From CAXRDE01 sp964229355 (lineage in GTDB: Bacteria; Cyanobacteriota; Sericytochromatia; UBA7694): a DNA stretch of 64,000 nucleotides. The notes beneath the pieces were generated by a model. It saw only the letters and a list, made by a program, of their open reading frames with translations. It searched no databases and was not told where the DNA came from. Made by a program: the position numbers and the translations under genes. This document shows, in pieces, positions 51,918 to 60,778 of the stretch; position 1 is the stretch's first letter, and the number at the start of each line of letters is the position of its first letter. The DNA lies in assembly GCA_964229355.1 (NCBI GenBank), contig CAXRDE010000025.1, positions 608,285 through 672,284 of the forward strand, in the 5' to 3' direction.

Positions 51918-51927
51918 GAGAAAAGCC

Positions 51928-53067
51928 ATGAACCGTTATCTTGCCTATACGCTCTGTGGACTCTGCCTGTTCAGCCCCTTGAGCCTTGCAAAAGCCCCGG
52001 CGGCACAGGCAGAGGTGATCACCCAACTCTCTGTACGTGAACTCGACGTGCGCGGAGAAGGTGCCGATGCGGCCTCGGCCCTGGCGCAAACCCAAAAGAA
52101 TGCCCTGAATACCCTGGCCTACGAACTCACCCACACCGAAGCCGAACAAAACAAGCTCGTAAAATACCTGCCGACGCTTCATGCCCAACAGGCCCAATAT
52201 TTAGAGCGCCTACACATTGTCGCTAAAGGTACCTTACCGAGTGGGGGCCGCTTTTACGTGATCCGTTATCGGGTAAACGTCAAGGCCTTAAAAGACACCT
52301 TGATTGCCCAACAGATCATTCCGCCACAGAGCGAAATCAACGAAGCGCTGTTGTTTCCGACCCTGGCCGTGTATTTTAAAGACCCTCTCAACCAGTCCGA
52401 GGCAGCCCAATGGTCTATAGAGCGCTGCAATAGCCTGCTGATTAACCAGGGCTTTCAGGTCATTGATCCTACCGTTTGGCACCGTCTGGCCCTTGAAGAC
52501 CAACAGCTGAATCAAAACAAAGGCGTTAACGCTCAGCGCACGGCCTTAAAAGCACGGGCCAACGTTTTTTTAGAAATTGATGTCGCTCCCCAGGTCGTCG
52601 GACGCAGTGGCGACTACCAATACGTGCAAACCCCTGTAAGCATTCGCGCCTTTGAGAGTTCTTCGGGACAGCCCTTTTTAGAAAAAGCGTACCAACGTCT
52701 CAACGCCAAAGGTGAGCCCGAGGCCCTGGCCATTGCTGGCAACCTTGATGTGAGCACCAAGGCGGTGGTTGAAGAAGCGGTAGCTGGGGTCATGCCCATG
52801 ATCATTCAAGATCTGACCCGTCACTGGAAAGAAAGTCTCGTCAAAGGTAAACAGTACCGCCTGGCCTTTAAGCCGCCGTTGAATCCAGTGGCTCAAAAGC
52901 GCTTAGAAAGCCTGGTCAAAACCTATACTCCCGGCGAAAAAGGCGACATTTGGGTACGCTACGCGGGAGAACTGTCTGATCTGGCTGACTCCATTGAAGA
53001 AACCCTAAGCCCAGGCTACACCTTACAACGCATGGACCTCGGCCATGCCTATTTTGAAAGTCCCTAA
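51928..53067 (+). CDS. FlgT-like protein, paralogue of the preceding gene
   Basis: 379 aa, signal peptide about 1-29 (PAAQAEV). Same domain order as the 383-aa protein: VRGEGADAASALAQTQKNALNTLAYEL matches GEGTSPVAARQDAFRNAIAQAVG; LNQSEAAQWSIERCNSLLINQGFQVID matches its INRGYKVVD region; RANVFLEIDV matches ADIYVTTFG. The C-terminal HWKESLVKGKQYRLAFKPPLN matches NHWQDVLQNGQEYIVVF. Diverged overall. It begins 10 bp after the first copy, so they probably act together or as a hetero-oligomer. Confidence 0.78.
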   Translation: MNRYLAYTLCGLCLFSPLSLAKAPAAQAEVITQLSVRELDVRGEGADAASALAQTQKNALNTLAYELTHTEAEQNKLVKYLPTLHAQQAQYLERLHIVAKGTLPSGGRFYVIRYRVNVKALKDTLIAQQIIPPQSEINEALLFPTLAVYFKDPLNQSEAAQWSIERCNSLLINQGFQVIDPTVWHRLALEDQQLNQNKGVNAQRTALKARANVFLEIDVAPQVVGRSGDYQYVQTPVSIRAFESSSGQPFLEKAYQRLNAKGEPEALAIAGNLDVSTKAVVEEAVAGVMPMIIQDLTRHWKESLVKGKQYRLAFKPPLNPVAQKRLESLVKTYTPGEKGDIWVRYAGELSDLADSIEETLSPGYTLQRMDLGHAYFESP

Positions 53068-53069
53068 CC

Positions 53070-53780
53070 ATGGAAAAGCACTTCGCCGAACTCTCAAATA
53101 TTTCAATGTTTCTTTTGGTGTTTTCAATCCTGCCCTTTCTGGGGCTCTTTGCTTACATCCTGATCAAAAGCCCGGTGTTTTCACCCCTTCATCACTGGCG
53201 GGCAGAGCGCGCCTTTGCCCAGAAAAAATACGCCAAAGCAGCCCGCCTTTTTGATCGCCTTCACGACTTTGAAGCCCTTCGCCACGGCAATATCTACGCA
53301 AAAAAAGCCGCTTTAAGTTATGAGCTGGCGGGCCAATTGCGCCTGGCCCGAGACTGGTACGGCAAAGCACAGGATTTTTCAAAGGTGGGAGCCTTGCTCG
53401 TAGAGTCCGGCAAGATAGAAGATGCTATTGCCCTGTACCAGGAAGAAAATCTGCCCCAGCGCCTGGCTCAGCTCTACGAGGATCAGGAGCGTTTTGTAGA
53501 GGCAGCCCAGGTCTACCAGCGCTTAAACCAACCCCGTAAACAAGAGAACATGTACCGCAAAGCCATGATCAAAGGCGATGACGCAAAAACTCAAGAGGCC
53601 CGTCTCTTGCTGGCCCAATTGCTCCTTGAGCAAAAACGGGTGGACGAAGCCCGACGCTTTTTTTCAGAAGCCAGTGAAGCCATGGCCAGCAGCAGCGCCT
53701 ATGACCATTTGGCAGCCCTGTTGCAATTGCGCGATCAGGTAGAATTTCATCTGTTGCGGGCACAAGGCCCCCCACGCTGA
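53070..53780 (+). CDS. Membrane-anchored TPR-like protein
   Basis: 236 aa. One N-terminal membrane helix (ISMFLLVFSILPFLGLFAYIL) followed by TPR-like helices: AFAQKKYAKAARLFDRLHDFEAL, ALSYELAGQLRLARDWYGKAQDF, LYEDQERFVEAAQVYQRL, LLLEQKRVDEARRFFSEAS. It starts 2 bp after the second FlgT-like gene and is probably part of the same unit, perhaps a scaffold joining inner membrane to the periplasmic proteins. Confidence 0.8.
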   Translation: MEKHFAELSNISMFLLVFSILPFLGLFAYILIKSPVFSPLHHWRAERAFAQKKYAKAARLFDRLHDFEALRHGNIYAKKAALSYELAGQLRLARDWYGKAQDFSKVGALLVESGKIEDAIALYQEENLPQRLAQLYEDQERFVEAAQVYQRLNQPRKQENMYRKAMIKGDDAKTQEARLLLAQLLLEQKRVDEARRFFSEASEAMASSSAYDHLAALLQLRDQVEFHLLRAQGPPR

Positions 53781-53801
53781 GACAAAGACCTCAATAAAAC
53801 A

Positions 53802-53810
53802 TGGTATAAT
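53802..53810 (+). promoter_or_regulatory. Extended -10 element before the amidase gene
   Basis: TGG-TATAAT is a perfect extended -10. The start codon (53855) is 44 bp downstream and has a GAGGAA ribosome site. No -35 hexamer of quality is seen. Confidence 0.6.
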
Positions 53811-53854
53811 TTTTAAATATTGGTTAAGAACCCCTGTAGATGAGGAATATACCC

Positions 53855-54964
53855 ATGTTAAAAACCCCTTTATTGCACACCTCTCTGGCTTTATGCGCTG
53901 TTTTAACCGTGAGTGCCTGCCAGGTGATGCCTCAGTTTAGTCAACGTGGCAATACGCCCCCCATTAGCTTGCCCGCCTTTCAATCGCAAACCACAGGCAC
54001 AGAAGTTGCCGACGATGCGGGGGACTCCCTCACTGAAGATTTATTCCGAGATTTTGATCAGGGCGTTATCAAAGAAAATCTAAGCATTCATACCCAGGGG
54101 TATTTAAGCCTGAACCCCAACGCCTCACAGGGTCTCTTTGTGTCGCGACCTTTACAGGCCCCCTTTGCTTTTGATGCCTTTTTAAGCAGTTGGAACAGCA
54201 CCCAATCGGTCAAAGTGGAGTACCGCACCGGTACCGACGCCCGCAATTTGGGCCCCTGGCAGCCTCTCGGCCTTGAGCGGGACGTCAAACTGCCCCAAAA
54301 ACAAACCCATCTACAGTATCGGGTCACCCTCTTGCGGGCTGAAAACGCCGCCACAGAAACCCGCTTCGAAGGCATTCACTTCCTGTTCGGCATTCAGCGT
54401 CCCCAGAGCACCCCTCCCGGGCAGCGCCGCCCCCACAACGTAACCAAACCCGCCGTGGTTTCACGGGCGGCCTGGCGAGCTCGCGCCCCCAAAGGCAATT
54501 ATGCCACCCACACCATTGACGGCATTGTGGTGCACCACACCTGGCGCCCCACCCAGGCCCAGTACAAAAAGGACGCCACCATGCGTGGTATTCAGAACTA
54601 CCACATGGACGACAACAAATGGTCTGACATTGGCTACCATTTTATTATCGGGCCTGAAGGCACCATTTACCAGGGGCGTCCCGAGACCGTCATTGGGGCA
54701 CACTCTAGCCCCAATACGGGTAAGGTAGGTATTTGTGTGGTCGGCGATTACGATCCCGGTCAGGATCGATTTACCGAAGCCAGCCAGGAGTCCCTGGTTC
54801 AGCTTATGACCTGGCTCACCGCAGAGTATGGTATTTCGACTCAGGAATATTACGGCCACCGTGACTTTGCTCCCAAAACCTGTCCCGGCGACGACATTTA
54901 CAGCAAAATGGATGCCATGCGCAACGAAATTATTCGCCGCTTACAGGCTGCAGGATTGCGCTAA
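53855..54964 (+). CDS. N-acetylmuramoyl-L-alanine amidase lipoprotein (Amidase_2/PGRP fold)
   Basis: 369 aa from ATG 53855 (an in-frame ATG at 53840 is too far from the GAGGAA site). The N-terminus is a lipoprotein signal with a good lipobox (TVSAC, Cys near residue 22). Residues about 30-180 form an unassigned beta domain. The C-terminal 170 residues are the amidase: IVVHHTW (zinc ligand), DIGYHFIIGPEGTIYQGR, GAHSSPNTGKVGICVVGDY and YYGHRDFAPKTCPGDD (zinc ligands His and Cys). It cuts the amide bond between MurNAc and the stem peptide. Its stop overlaps the arsC start by one base. Confidence 0.9.
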   Translation: MLKTPLLHTSLALCAVLTVSACQVMPQFSQRGNTPPISLPAFQSQTTGTEVADDAGDSLTEDLFRDFDQGVIKENLSIHTQGYLSLNPNASQGLFVSRPLQAPFAFDAFLSSWNSTQSVKVEYRTGTDARNLGPWQPLGLERDVKLPQKQTHLQYRVTLLRAENAATETRFEGIHFLFGIQRPQSTPPGQRRPHNVTKPAVVSRAAWRARAPKGNYATHTIDGIVVHHTWRPTQAQYKKDATMRGIQNYHMDDNKWSDIGYHFIIGPEGTIYQGRPETVIGAHSSPNTGKVGICVVGDYDPGQDRFTEASQESLVQLMTWLTAEYGISTQEYYGHRDFAPKTCPGDDIYSKMDAMRNEIIRRLQAAGLR

Positions 54965-55314
54965 TGCTGACGATTTATCATAATCCCCGCTGCAGCAAAA
55001 GCCGTCAAACCCTCCAATTGATTGAATCCCACAATACCCCTGTGAAGGTGGTGTTGTATCTGCAAGACCCTCCTGACGTGGCCGAGCTGCAGACGGCCTT
55101 AGCCAAACTGGGCCAGCCCGTGACGGCTCTGCTGCGTCCCAAAGAAGATACCTTCAAAAACCTGGGTCTAAATCTCAAAGACGCTCGCTCCGATGCGGAT
55201 TGGTTACAGCTCATTCATGAGCACCCCATTTTGTTAGAGCGCCCTCTGGTGGTGAGCGAAGACAAAGCGGTCATTGGACGCCCGCCTGAGAACGTGCTGC
55301 CACTTTTAAACTAA
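54964..55314 (+). CDS. arsC: Arsenate reductase, glutaredoxin-dependent type (ArsC/Spx family)
   Basis: 116 aa. Redox Cys10 in IYHNPRCSKSRQTL, with LRPKEDTFKNLGL and the Arg-containing IHEHPILLERPLVV as in ArsC. It reduces arsenate to arsenite with glutathione/glutaredoxin. Spx lacks this wording and usually has CxxC, so ArsC is preferred. No other ars gene is nearby. It overlaps the amidase stop by one base and is followed directly by a glycosyltransferase ATG. Confidence 0.87.
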   Translation: MLTIYHNPRCSKSRQTLQLIESHNTPVKVVLYLQDPPDVAELQTALAKLGQPVTALLRPKEDTFKNLGLNLKDARSDADWLQLIHEHPILLERPLVVSEDKAVIGRPPENVLPLLN

Positions 55315-56403
55315 ATGCCTTTGCGTCTGGTGGTGGATGGGCGCTGGCTTCAGCAGCCCATGCACGGCATCGCCCGTTATACGCTGGAGCTTTTGCGTCA
55401 TTTGCCGCTCAGCGCTCAGGACCAGGTGTTTGTGCTGTACCGTAAGCAGGATTTTTCACCCCGTGATCTCTCAGCGACAGACGCCCGGCTGCCCCTGCAC
55501 TGGATCGAGGTCAAATCCCCCCTGTTCTCCTGGAAAGAAGCCCGAGAATTTCCCCCTTTAATGGCGAAACTGCGGCCCCAATTGGTGCATTTTCCGGGAT
55601 TTTGGCACAGCAGTTCTTTAAAAACACCCTGGGTCATGACGCTACACGATCTCATCCATTTGCAAGGCGACGTTTCCTGGAAATATGCAGCCTATTACCG
55701 TGTCCTCAAACGCCGTTTGCCTCAGGCTAAAGCCGTGTTTACGGTTTCTCACGCCTCAGCCCGCACCCTCACAGCCTGGGCCCCCGAAATCAAAGACAAA
55801 TTAAAGGTGACCTATCTGGGGTTACCCGAGATTCCCCCCTTACCCCACACCGATCCCCTTGCAAACCCTTATTTTTTATATGTGGGCAATGCCAAACCCC
55901 ACAAAAACACCGCCCTGCTTTTTGTGGCGATGGAACAGCTTTACCACCATCTGCAACGGCGAAATATTGCTCTGCGCCCTCAACTGATCACCGTGGGATT
56001 ACCGGCTCCTACGACCTTACCGCCGTGGCACCGTCCCTTACGGAGCATTTCAGAGTCGCAATTACATCAGCTGTACGCCCAGGCCACCGCCGTACTCATG
56101 CCTTCATTTGAAGAGGGCTGCGGCTTACCCCTTTTAGAAGGTATGGCACACCGACGCCCCATTTTGGCCTCAGACATTGCCGTCTTTCGCGAAATCCTCA
56201 ACGGCAGTGGCGTGTGTCTGGATCCGCGCCAACCCTCCGTATGGGCCCGTGCCATGGCCGCCTTCTTTTTGCCTGAAGATCCTTATCTTGATACCGTAAT
56301 GGCCATCCAACAGCGACAAGCCACCAATGCCCAGCGCTTCTCGTGGCAACACCTGGCTGAAGCAACCTATCAATGCTATCAAGAGGTGACCCGTCATGAC
56401 TGA
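55315..56403 (+). CDS. Glycosyltransferase family 4 (GT-B fold)
   Basis: 362 aa. VVDGRWLQQPMHGIARYTLELLRHL is the opening of the GT4 family. FLYVGNAKPHKN and the acidic EEGCGLPLLEGMAHRRPILASDIAVFREI (EX7E with the nucleotide-sugar pocket) are clear. It transfers a sugar from a nucleotide donor to a lipid or glycan acceptor in the cytoplasm. It starts immediately after the arsC TAA and overlaps the next GT by 8 bp, so the pair probably acts in one polysaccharide or glycolipid pathway. Acceptor unknown. Confidence 0.9.
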   Translation: MPLRLVVDGRWLQQPMHGIARYTLELLRHLPLSAQDQVFVLYRKQDFSPRDLSATDARLPLHWIEVKSPLFSWKEAREFPPLMAKLRPQLVHFPGFWHSSSLKTPWVMTLHDLIHLQGDVSWKYAAYYRVLKRRLPQAKAVFTVSHASARTLTAWAPEIKDKLKVTYLGLPEIPPLPHTDPLANPYFLYVGNAKPHKNTALLFVAMEQLYHHLQRRNIALRPQLITVGLPAPTTLPPWHRPLRSISESQLHQLYAQATAVLMPSFEEGCGLPLLEGMAHRRPILASDIAVFREILNGSGVCLDPRQPSVWARAMAAFFLPEDPYLDTVMAIQQRQATNAQRFSWQHLAEATYQCYQEVTRHD

Positions 56404-57511
56404 ATTGGCAGGGCTCAAAGTCGCTCTGGTACACGACTGGCTGCTCGAATGGGGCGGCGCTGAACAGGTCCTGCTGGCCATGCAGCGGTGCTTTCCCCAG
56501 GCACCCATTTACACTTCCATCTATGCGCCCAACGCCTTACCCCCTATTTTTCAGGGTCTGGACGTGCGTCCGTCCTTTTTACAAAAAATGCCTCTGGCCG
56601 TCCGTCAGTACCGCAACTACCTGCCGCTGATGCCGCTCGCCTTTGAGCATTTTGACCTGCGGGCCTACGATGTGGTGCTGAGTTCCTCTCATGCCTGCGC
56701 AAAAGGGGTTATTACGGGCCCCCACACGCTGCATATTTCTTATGTACACACGCCCTTGCGTTACGCCTGGGACATGTTTCACGACTATATGGATCACGAT
56801 CAACCCTCTAGGCTCAAACGGGCACTGATGCACAGTTTACTGCATTACTTAAGACTGTGGGACACCCAAAACACCCAACGGGTAGACCATTTGCTGTGCA
56901 ATTCTCGCTTTGTTCAGCGCCGCATTCACAAATACTACCGCCGTGAAGCCCATGTTTTGTACCCTCCTGTTGAAATGCCCGCCACCCTTGCCCCGGACGC
57001 TCCTGAACGCGAGGACTTCTACCTGGTGGCCGGGCGACTGGTCAGCTACAAACGGGTGGACCTGATTATCGAGGCTTTTCGTCGCAATGGCAAGCGCCTC
57101 GTCATTGCCGGTGACGGTCCGCAACGGGAGCGCTGGATTCGCGACTTACCCCCCCATATTTCCTACCTCGGGGCCGTCGAGCGCCCTGTATTGGAACAGC
57201 TGTTTCAAACAGCACGCGGCTTCATTTTTGCTCCCCTGGAGGACTTTGGTATGGTGCCCGTCGAAGCCCAGGGCTTTGGTTGCCCCGTGATTGCCTATGG
57301 CAAAGGGGGGGCCCTGGACAGTGTTAAAGCCAATGAAACGGGGGTTTTCTTTGAGGAGCAGACCCCGGAAGCCCTCAATGCGGCCCTGACAAAGTTTGAA
57401 AGCCTGTCTTTTGACGCCCAACACATTCATCAGCACGCCCAACAGTTTAATGTCGAAGCCTTCGAAACTGGTTTAAAAACCTACCTTCGCCATCAATTGC
57501 GGTATTTTTAA
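56396..57511 (+). CDS. Glycosyltransferase family 4 (second copy)
   Basis: 371 aa. VALVHDWLLEWGGAEQVLLAMQRCFP is a GT4 start. SSSHACAKGVITGPHTLHISYVHTPLRYAWDMF and FYLVAGRLVSYKRVDLIIEAF with GPQRERW follow, then the FAPLEDFGMVPVEAQGFGCPVIAYGKGGALDSV donor-binding stretch. This wording is that of mannosyltransferase-like enzymes in exopolysaccharide clusters. It overlaps the previous GT by 8 bp. Confidence 0.9.
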   Translation: MTELAGLKVALVHDWLLEWGGAEQVLLAMQRCFPQAPIYTSIYAPNALPPIFQGLDVRPSFLQKMPLAVRQYRNYLPLMPLAFEHFDLRAYDVVLSSSHACAKGVITGPHTLHISYVHTPLRYAWDMFHDYMDHDQPSRLKRALMHSLLHYLRLWDTQNTQRVDHLLCNSRFVQRRIHKYYRREAHVLYPPVEMPATLAPDAPEREDFYLVAGRLVSYKRVDLIIEAFRRNGKRLVIAGDGPQRERWIRDLPPHISYLGAVERPVLEQLFQTARGFIFAPLEDFGMVPVEAQGFGCPVIAYGKGGALDSVKANETGVFFEEQTPEALNAALTKFESLSFDAQHIHQHAQQFNVEAFETGLKTYLRHQLRYF

Positions 57512-57575
57512 GGGAGTGCTTTTTTCTACGCTGCGCTCTACGCTACAATGAAAGCAAAAGAACGGCAGGTGCAGC

Positions 57576-59819
57576 GTGCTCAATACATGGCGAAATCTCT
57601 GGCAACATGACGGCTATCGCCCCACAGAGGTCGAAGACTCTCTCACCCTAAGGGTGCTCACCTTTTTAACGGTCACCGTGGCCATCATGGCCACCACGCA
57701 AGCCACCGAAAGCAGCCTGAGTCTGGGTGTTTCCGCCATCTTACTTTCGGCGTTAGGCAGCACTCTCAGTTGGTACCGTAGGCGGGCCAAAAATTGGTGG
57801 ATTAAAGTCATGTTGGCCATGATGATGCTGGCGGCTCTGGCCAACTTCTTTTATGGCCTGCGCGAAAACATTTACGACGCCCGTATTCCCCTGGCACAGC
57901 TCTTAATCTGGCTGCAAACCCTGCACAGTTACGATCTGCCCCGCCGCAAAGATATTTTTTATTCCCTGTGGGTCGGTCTCATTTTAATCTCCGTGGCGGC
58001 GACCACCAGCCGCAGCAATAGCTTTGGGGTTTATCTCATTCTCTTTTCATTATTGGCGGTGAGCAGTTTATTGGCCAGCCACTTGTCTTCGCAAAAGGCT
58101 TCGCCGCGCTTGGTCAAACGCTTGAGTTGGCCGGTGCTCGGGGGTGGTATGGTGGTTGGCGCCGTGATCTTTTTTGCGCTGCCCCGCTACGAAGGCATGA
58201 AAATTCGGACCTATCCCGTGTCCATGGCCATTGAAAACCTGCCCCAGTTTGACGGTAAAATCAAAAATCCCGCCTACGATCAACCCGGCCAAAACGGCAT
58301 TGGCGAAAACAACTCCAATGAACGCAAGCCTTTTGACCCTTATGCCTATTACGGCTTTAGCACCGAGTTAGATCTCAATTACCGTGGACGACTCTCTGAT
58401 GAAGTGGTCATGAAAGTGCGCGGCTCGCGAGCCAGTTACTGGCGCGGCATGGGCTTTGACACTTACAACGGGCTACGCTGGACCATGACGGAACCCTTTG
58501 AGCTGAAAAGCATTGAAAGTCGTCGACAGCCCCTCTGGATACGAGAAAGCCGTGCGCTTAAAAAGAACATTGTGCCCCGTGAAACGGTGACCCACAGCTT
58601 CTACATTGAACGGGATCAAAGCAATTTGATCTTTAAAGCGCCCTATGCTGAGCAATTGTATTTTCCCACTGACTATGTGCTTATGGATAAATACGGGGGC
58701 TTACGCAGTCCCATTGAGCTGTTTTCGGGCACCACCTACACCGTGATTTCATCGGTGCCCCAATTTTCGGAAACCCGATTGCGCACCGTCACCTGGCAAG
58801 ACATGCCTGGACAGCCGGTGGGCGAAAACTACTACCAAATTCCCGAGAACTTTCCCAAACGCATTCAAGCCCTGGCCCAGCGCATTACCGCAAAGGCCAA
58901 GGGTCCTTTTGAAGCGGTTAAGTTACTCGAAGCGCATCTCAAAACCGAATACCCTTATAACTTAGATATTCCCATGTTTCCCGAAAATCGCGATGCTATT
59001 GACTACTTCTTGTTTGAGCAAAAAGAGGGTTATTGTGAGCACTTTGCCTCGTCATTGGCGATGATGGCCCGCAGCCTGGGCATGCCCACCCGTTTTGTCA
59101 CCGGTTACACCCCCGGCAGCTATAACCCCCTTACCGGTTATTTTGAAGTGCGCAGCAGCGATGCCCACGGCTGGGTTGAAGTGCATTTCCCCAACCATGG
59201 CTGGGTACCTTTTGATCCCACCCCAGGCTTTTTGGCAGACCTGCGCCCCAACAATATGAACGAGCAAAGCAGTGCGGGCAATTTTTGGGATTACCTGATG
59301 AAGTGGATCCCTGAAGATGTGAAAAACGCCTTTCGTACCGTGATCGAGAAAGGGTTGGGAGCCATGCTAACGGTCTTTGGGGTTCTCGTGACCCTTTTGA
59401 CCTGGCTGCCCCTGCCCGTCATGCTCACCCTGATCGGTGCCCTCATGGTGCTGCTCTTAGCCTGGGTGTTCTGGCGCAGCCGTCAGCATCAGGCCGCGGG
59501 TGCAGCGCCTTCGGTTTTTGTGCCCGCTTACCAACAGTCGCAAACCCGCGAGGCCTTTGTTAAAACCTATCTGGCGCAATTACACGCTTTTACCCAGCGT
59601 ATGGGCCAAAGCGATAAACTCACCCTGACCCCCACCGAAATGGCGCAAACGGTGAGCGCCCACCTGACGCCCGCGCAACAGCAGGCCCTCAAACACTGGG
59701 GCGAGCGTTATCAGGCGGTCCGCTATGGCCAGCAAGACATAAGACCCGAAGACATCGAAGCCCTCAAACACTTTTTCGAGGAGCTCCCGATTCCCGCCCT
59801 TGAAGAGGTAAGCCCCTGA
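57576..59819 (+). CDS. TgpA-like membrane transglutaminase (DUF3488 / transglutaminase core / C-terminal tail)
   Basis: 747 aa, GTG start with AGGTG upstream. Six to seven N-terminal membrane helices (DUF3488-like), then a periplasmic domain with the transglutaminase triad C487 (GYCEHFASS), H531 (DAHGWVEVHF) and D547 (PFDPTPGF). One more membrane helix (LTLIGALMVLLLAWVFW) leads to a 120-aa cytoplasmic tail resembling DUF4129. In Pseudomonas TgpA is essential, but its substrate is not settled. Such genes often follow an AAA/DUF58 pair; neither is seen here. The next gene overlaps by one base (TGATG). Confidence 0.9.
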   Translation: MLNTWRNLWQHDGYRPTEVEDSLTLRVLTFLTVTVAIMATTQATESSLSLGVSAILLSALGSTLSWYRRRAKNWWIKVMLAMMMLAALANFFYGLRENIYDARIPLAQLLIWLQTLHSYDLPRRKDIFYSLWVGLILISVAATTSRSNSFGVYLILFSLLAVSSLLASHLSSQKASPRLVKRLSWPVLGGGMVVGAVIFFALPRYEGMKIRTYPVSMAIENLPQFDGKIKNPAYDQPGQNGIGENNSNERKPFDPYAYYGFSTELDLNYRGRLSDEVVMKVRGSRASYWRGMGFDTYNGLRWTMTEPFELKSIESRRQPLWIRESRALKKNIVPRETVTHSFYIERDQSNLIFKAPYAEQLYFPTDYVLMDKYGGLRSPIELFSGTTYTVISSVPQFSETRLRTVTWQDMPGQPVGENYYQIPENFPKRIQALAQRITAKAKGPFEAVKLLEAHLKTEYPYNLDIPMFPENRDAIDYFLFEQKEGYCEHFASSLAMMARSLGMPTRFVTGYTPGSYNPLTGYFEVRSSDAHGWVEVHFPNHGWVPFDPTPGFLADLRPNNMNEQSSAGNFWDYLMKWIPEDVKNAFRTVIEKGLGAMLTVFGVLVTLLTWLPLPVMLTLIGALMVLLLAWVFWRSRQHQAAGAAPSVFVPAYQQSQTREAFVKTYLAQLHAFTQRMGQSDKLTLTPTEMAQTVSAHLTPAQQQALKHWGERYQAVRYGQQDIRPEDIEALKHFFEELPIPALEEVSP

Positions 59820-60778
59820 TGTCTGAGCCCTTAACCTTTGATCGTCAGGCCTTATTTGACCTGTATACCCGTTGGAGCGCGTCTCAGAGCGCTGAGGAAA
59901 TCCCCGGTGTGATCACCCTGGACAGCCAACAACCGGGACCCGAAATGGGGATTATGGCCTGCACCCACGGCAATGAGCCCGCGGGCCTGGCGGCCTTTGG
60001 CTGGCTGCTTGCGCACCAGGACTTACTCAAACGGGGACGGGTTCATCTTATTCTGAATAATATACAGGCCGCAGGCCGTTATTTTAACGAGGCCGAGGAT
60101 CTGAGTTTTACCGCCCATTACCGTTTTGTAGACCGCGATATGAACCGGCTTAAACCCGGCTGGGAACAGGACGGTAGCTATGAGAGTGAACGGGTCCAGC
60201 AATTACACCCTTTGTTGCAGCGTCTGGAATATGTCTTAGATCTGCACAGCACCAGTGCGCCCTCAGCACCCATGCTGATTGAAATTACCCCCCACAGTCC
60301 TATGTTGCCCGTACCCGGCGTTAATTTGGTCATTCAAAATATTGTGCCCCATCTGAATGCCCCACCGCTGGTGGCCTTGTGCACCCAGGCCACGGCCCAC
60401 GTGCTCGAAACCGGCAGCCACGAAGATCGCGAAGCCCTGATTATGGCGCAAACAGCCACATTAAGCCTGCTGTCTCAGGCGGACATGTGGGCCCACCCCT
60501 GCCCCGCCTTTTCTTTTGCCCCCGATGTCTACCGCGTGTACGAAACGGTGGTGTTCCCCCATGAAAGTTACACCCTTTTCGCGCAGGTGCCCCATCTGGG
60601 CTACTTACCCCAGGGCACAGTGTTGGCCACTTCAGACACCGGCGACACCACCCAGTGGCCCGACTGGGTGGTGACCCGAGATGCGTATGCGATCATGCCC
60701 CCCCAGCGTTTAAAGCCGGTGCACTTTGGGAGCGAGTTTATGTATCTGGCCGAGAAGCTTACCAATACACCCGTGTGA
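59819..60778 (+). CDS. Succinylglutamate desuccinylase/aspartoacylase family zinc hydrolase
   Basis: 319 aa. Zinc ligands H50 and E53 (CTHGNEPAG) and H143 (LDLHSTSAP), with VDRDMNRLKPG in the place of the Arg/Asn pair of AspA/AstE proteins. The family cuts an acyl group from an amino acid or related amine. It is translationally coupled to the TgpA-like gene, which suggests that its substrate may be linked to the same envelope process; this is inference from position. Its 3' end overlaps the SLH porin by 20 bp. Confidence 0.85.
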   Translation: MSEPLTFDRQALFDLYTRWSASQSAEEIPGVITLDSQQPGPEMGIMACTHGNEPAGLAAFGWLLAHQDLLKRGRVHLILNNIQAAGRYFNEAEDLSFTAHYRFVDRDMNRLKPGWEQDGSYESERVQQLHPLLQRLEYVLDLHSTSAPSAPMLIEITPHSPMLPVPGVNLVIQNIVPHLNAPPLVALCTQATAHVLETGSHEDREALIMAQTATLSLLSQADMWAHPCPAFSFAPDVYRVYETVVFPHESYTLFAQVPHLGYLPQGTVLATSDTGDTTQWPDWVVTRDAYAIMPPQRLKPVHFGSEFMYLAEKLTNTPV

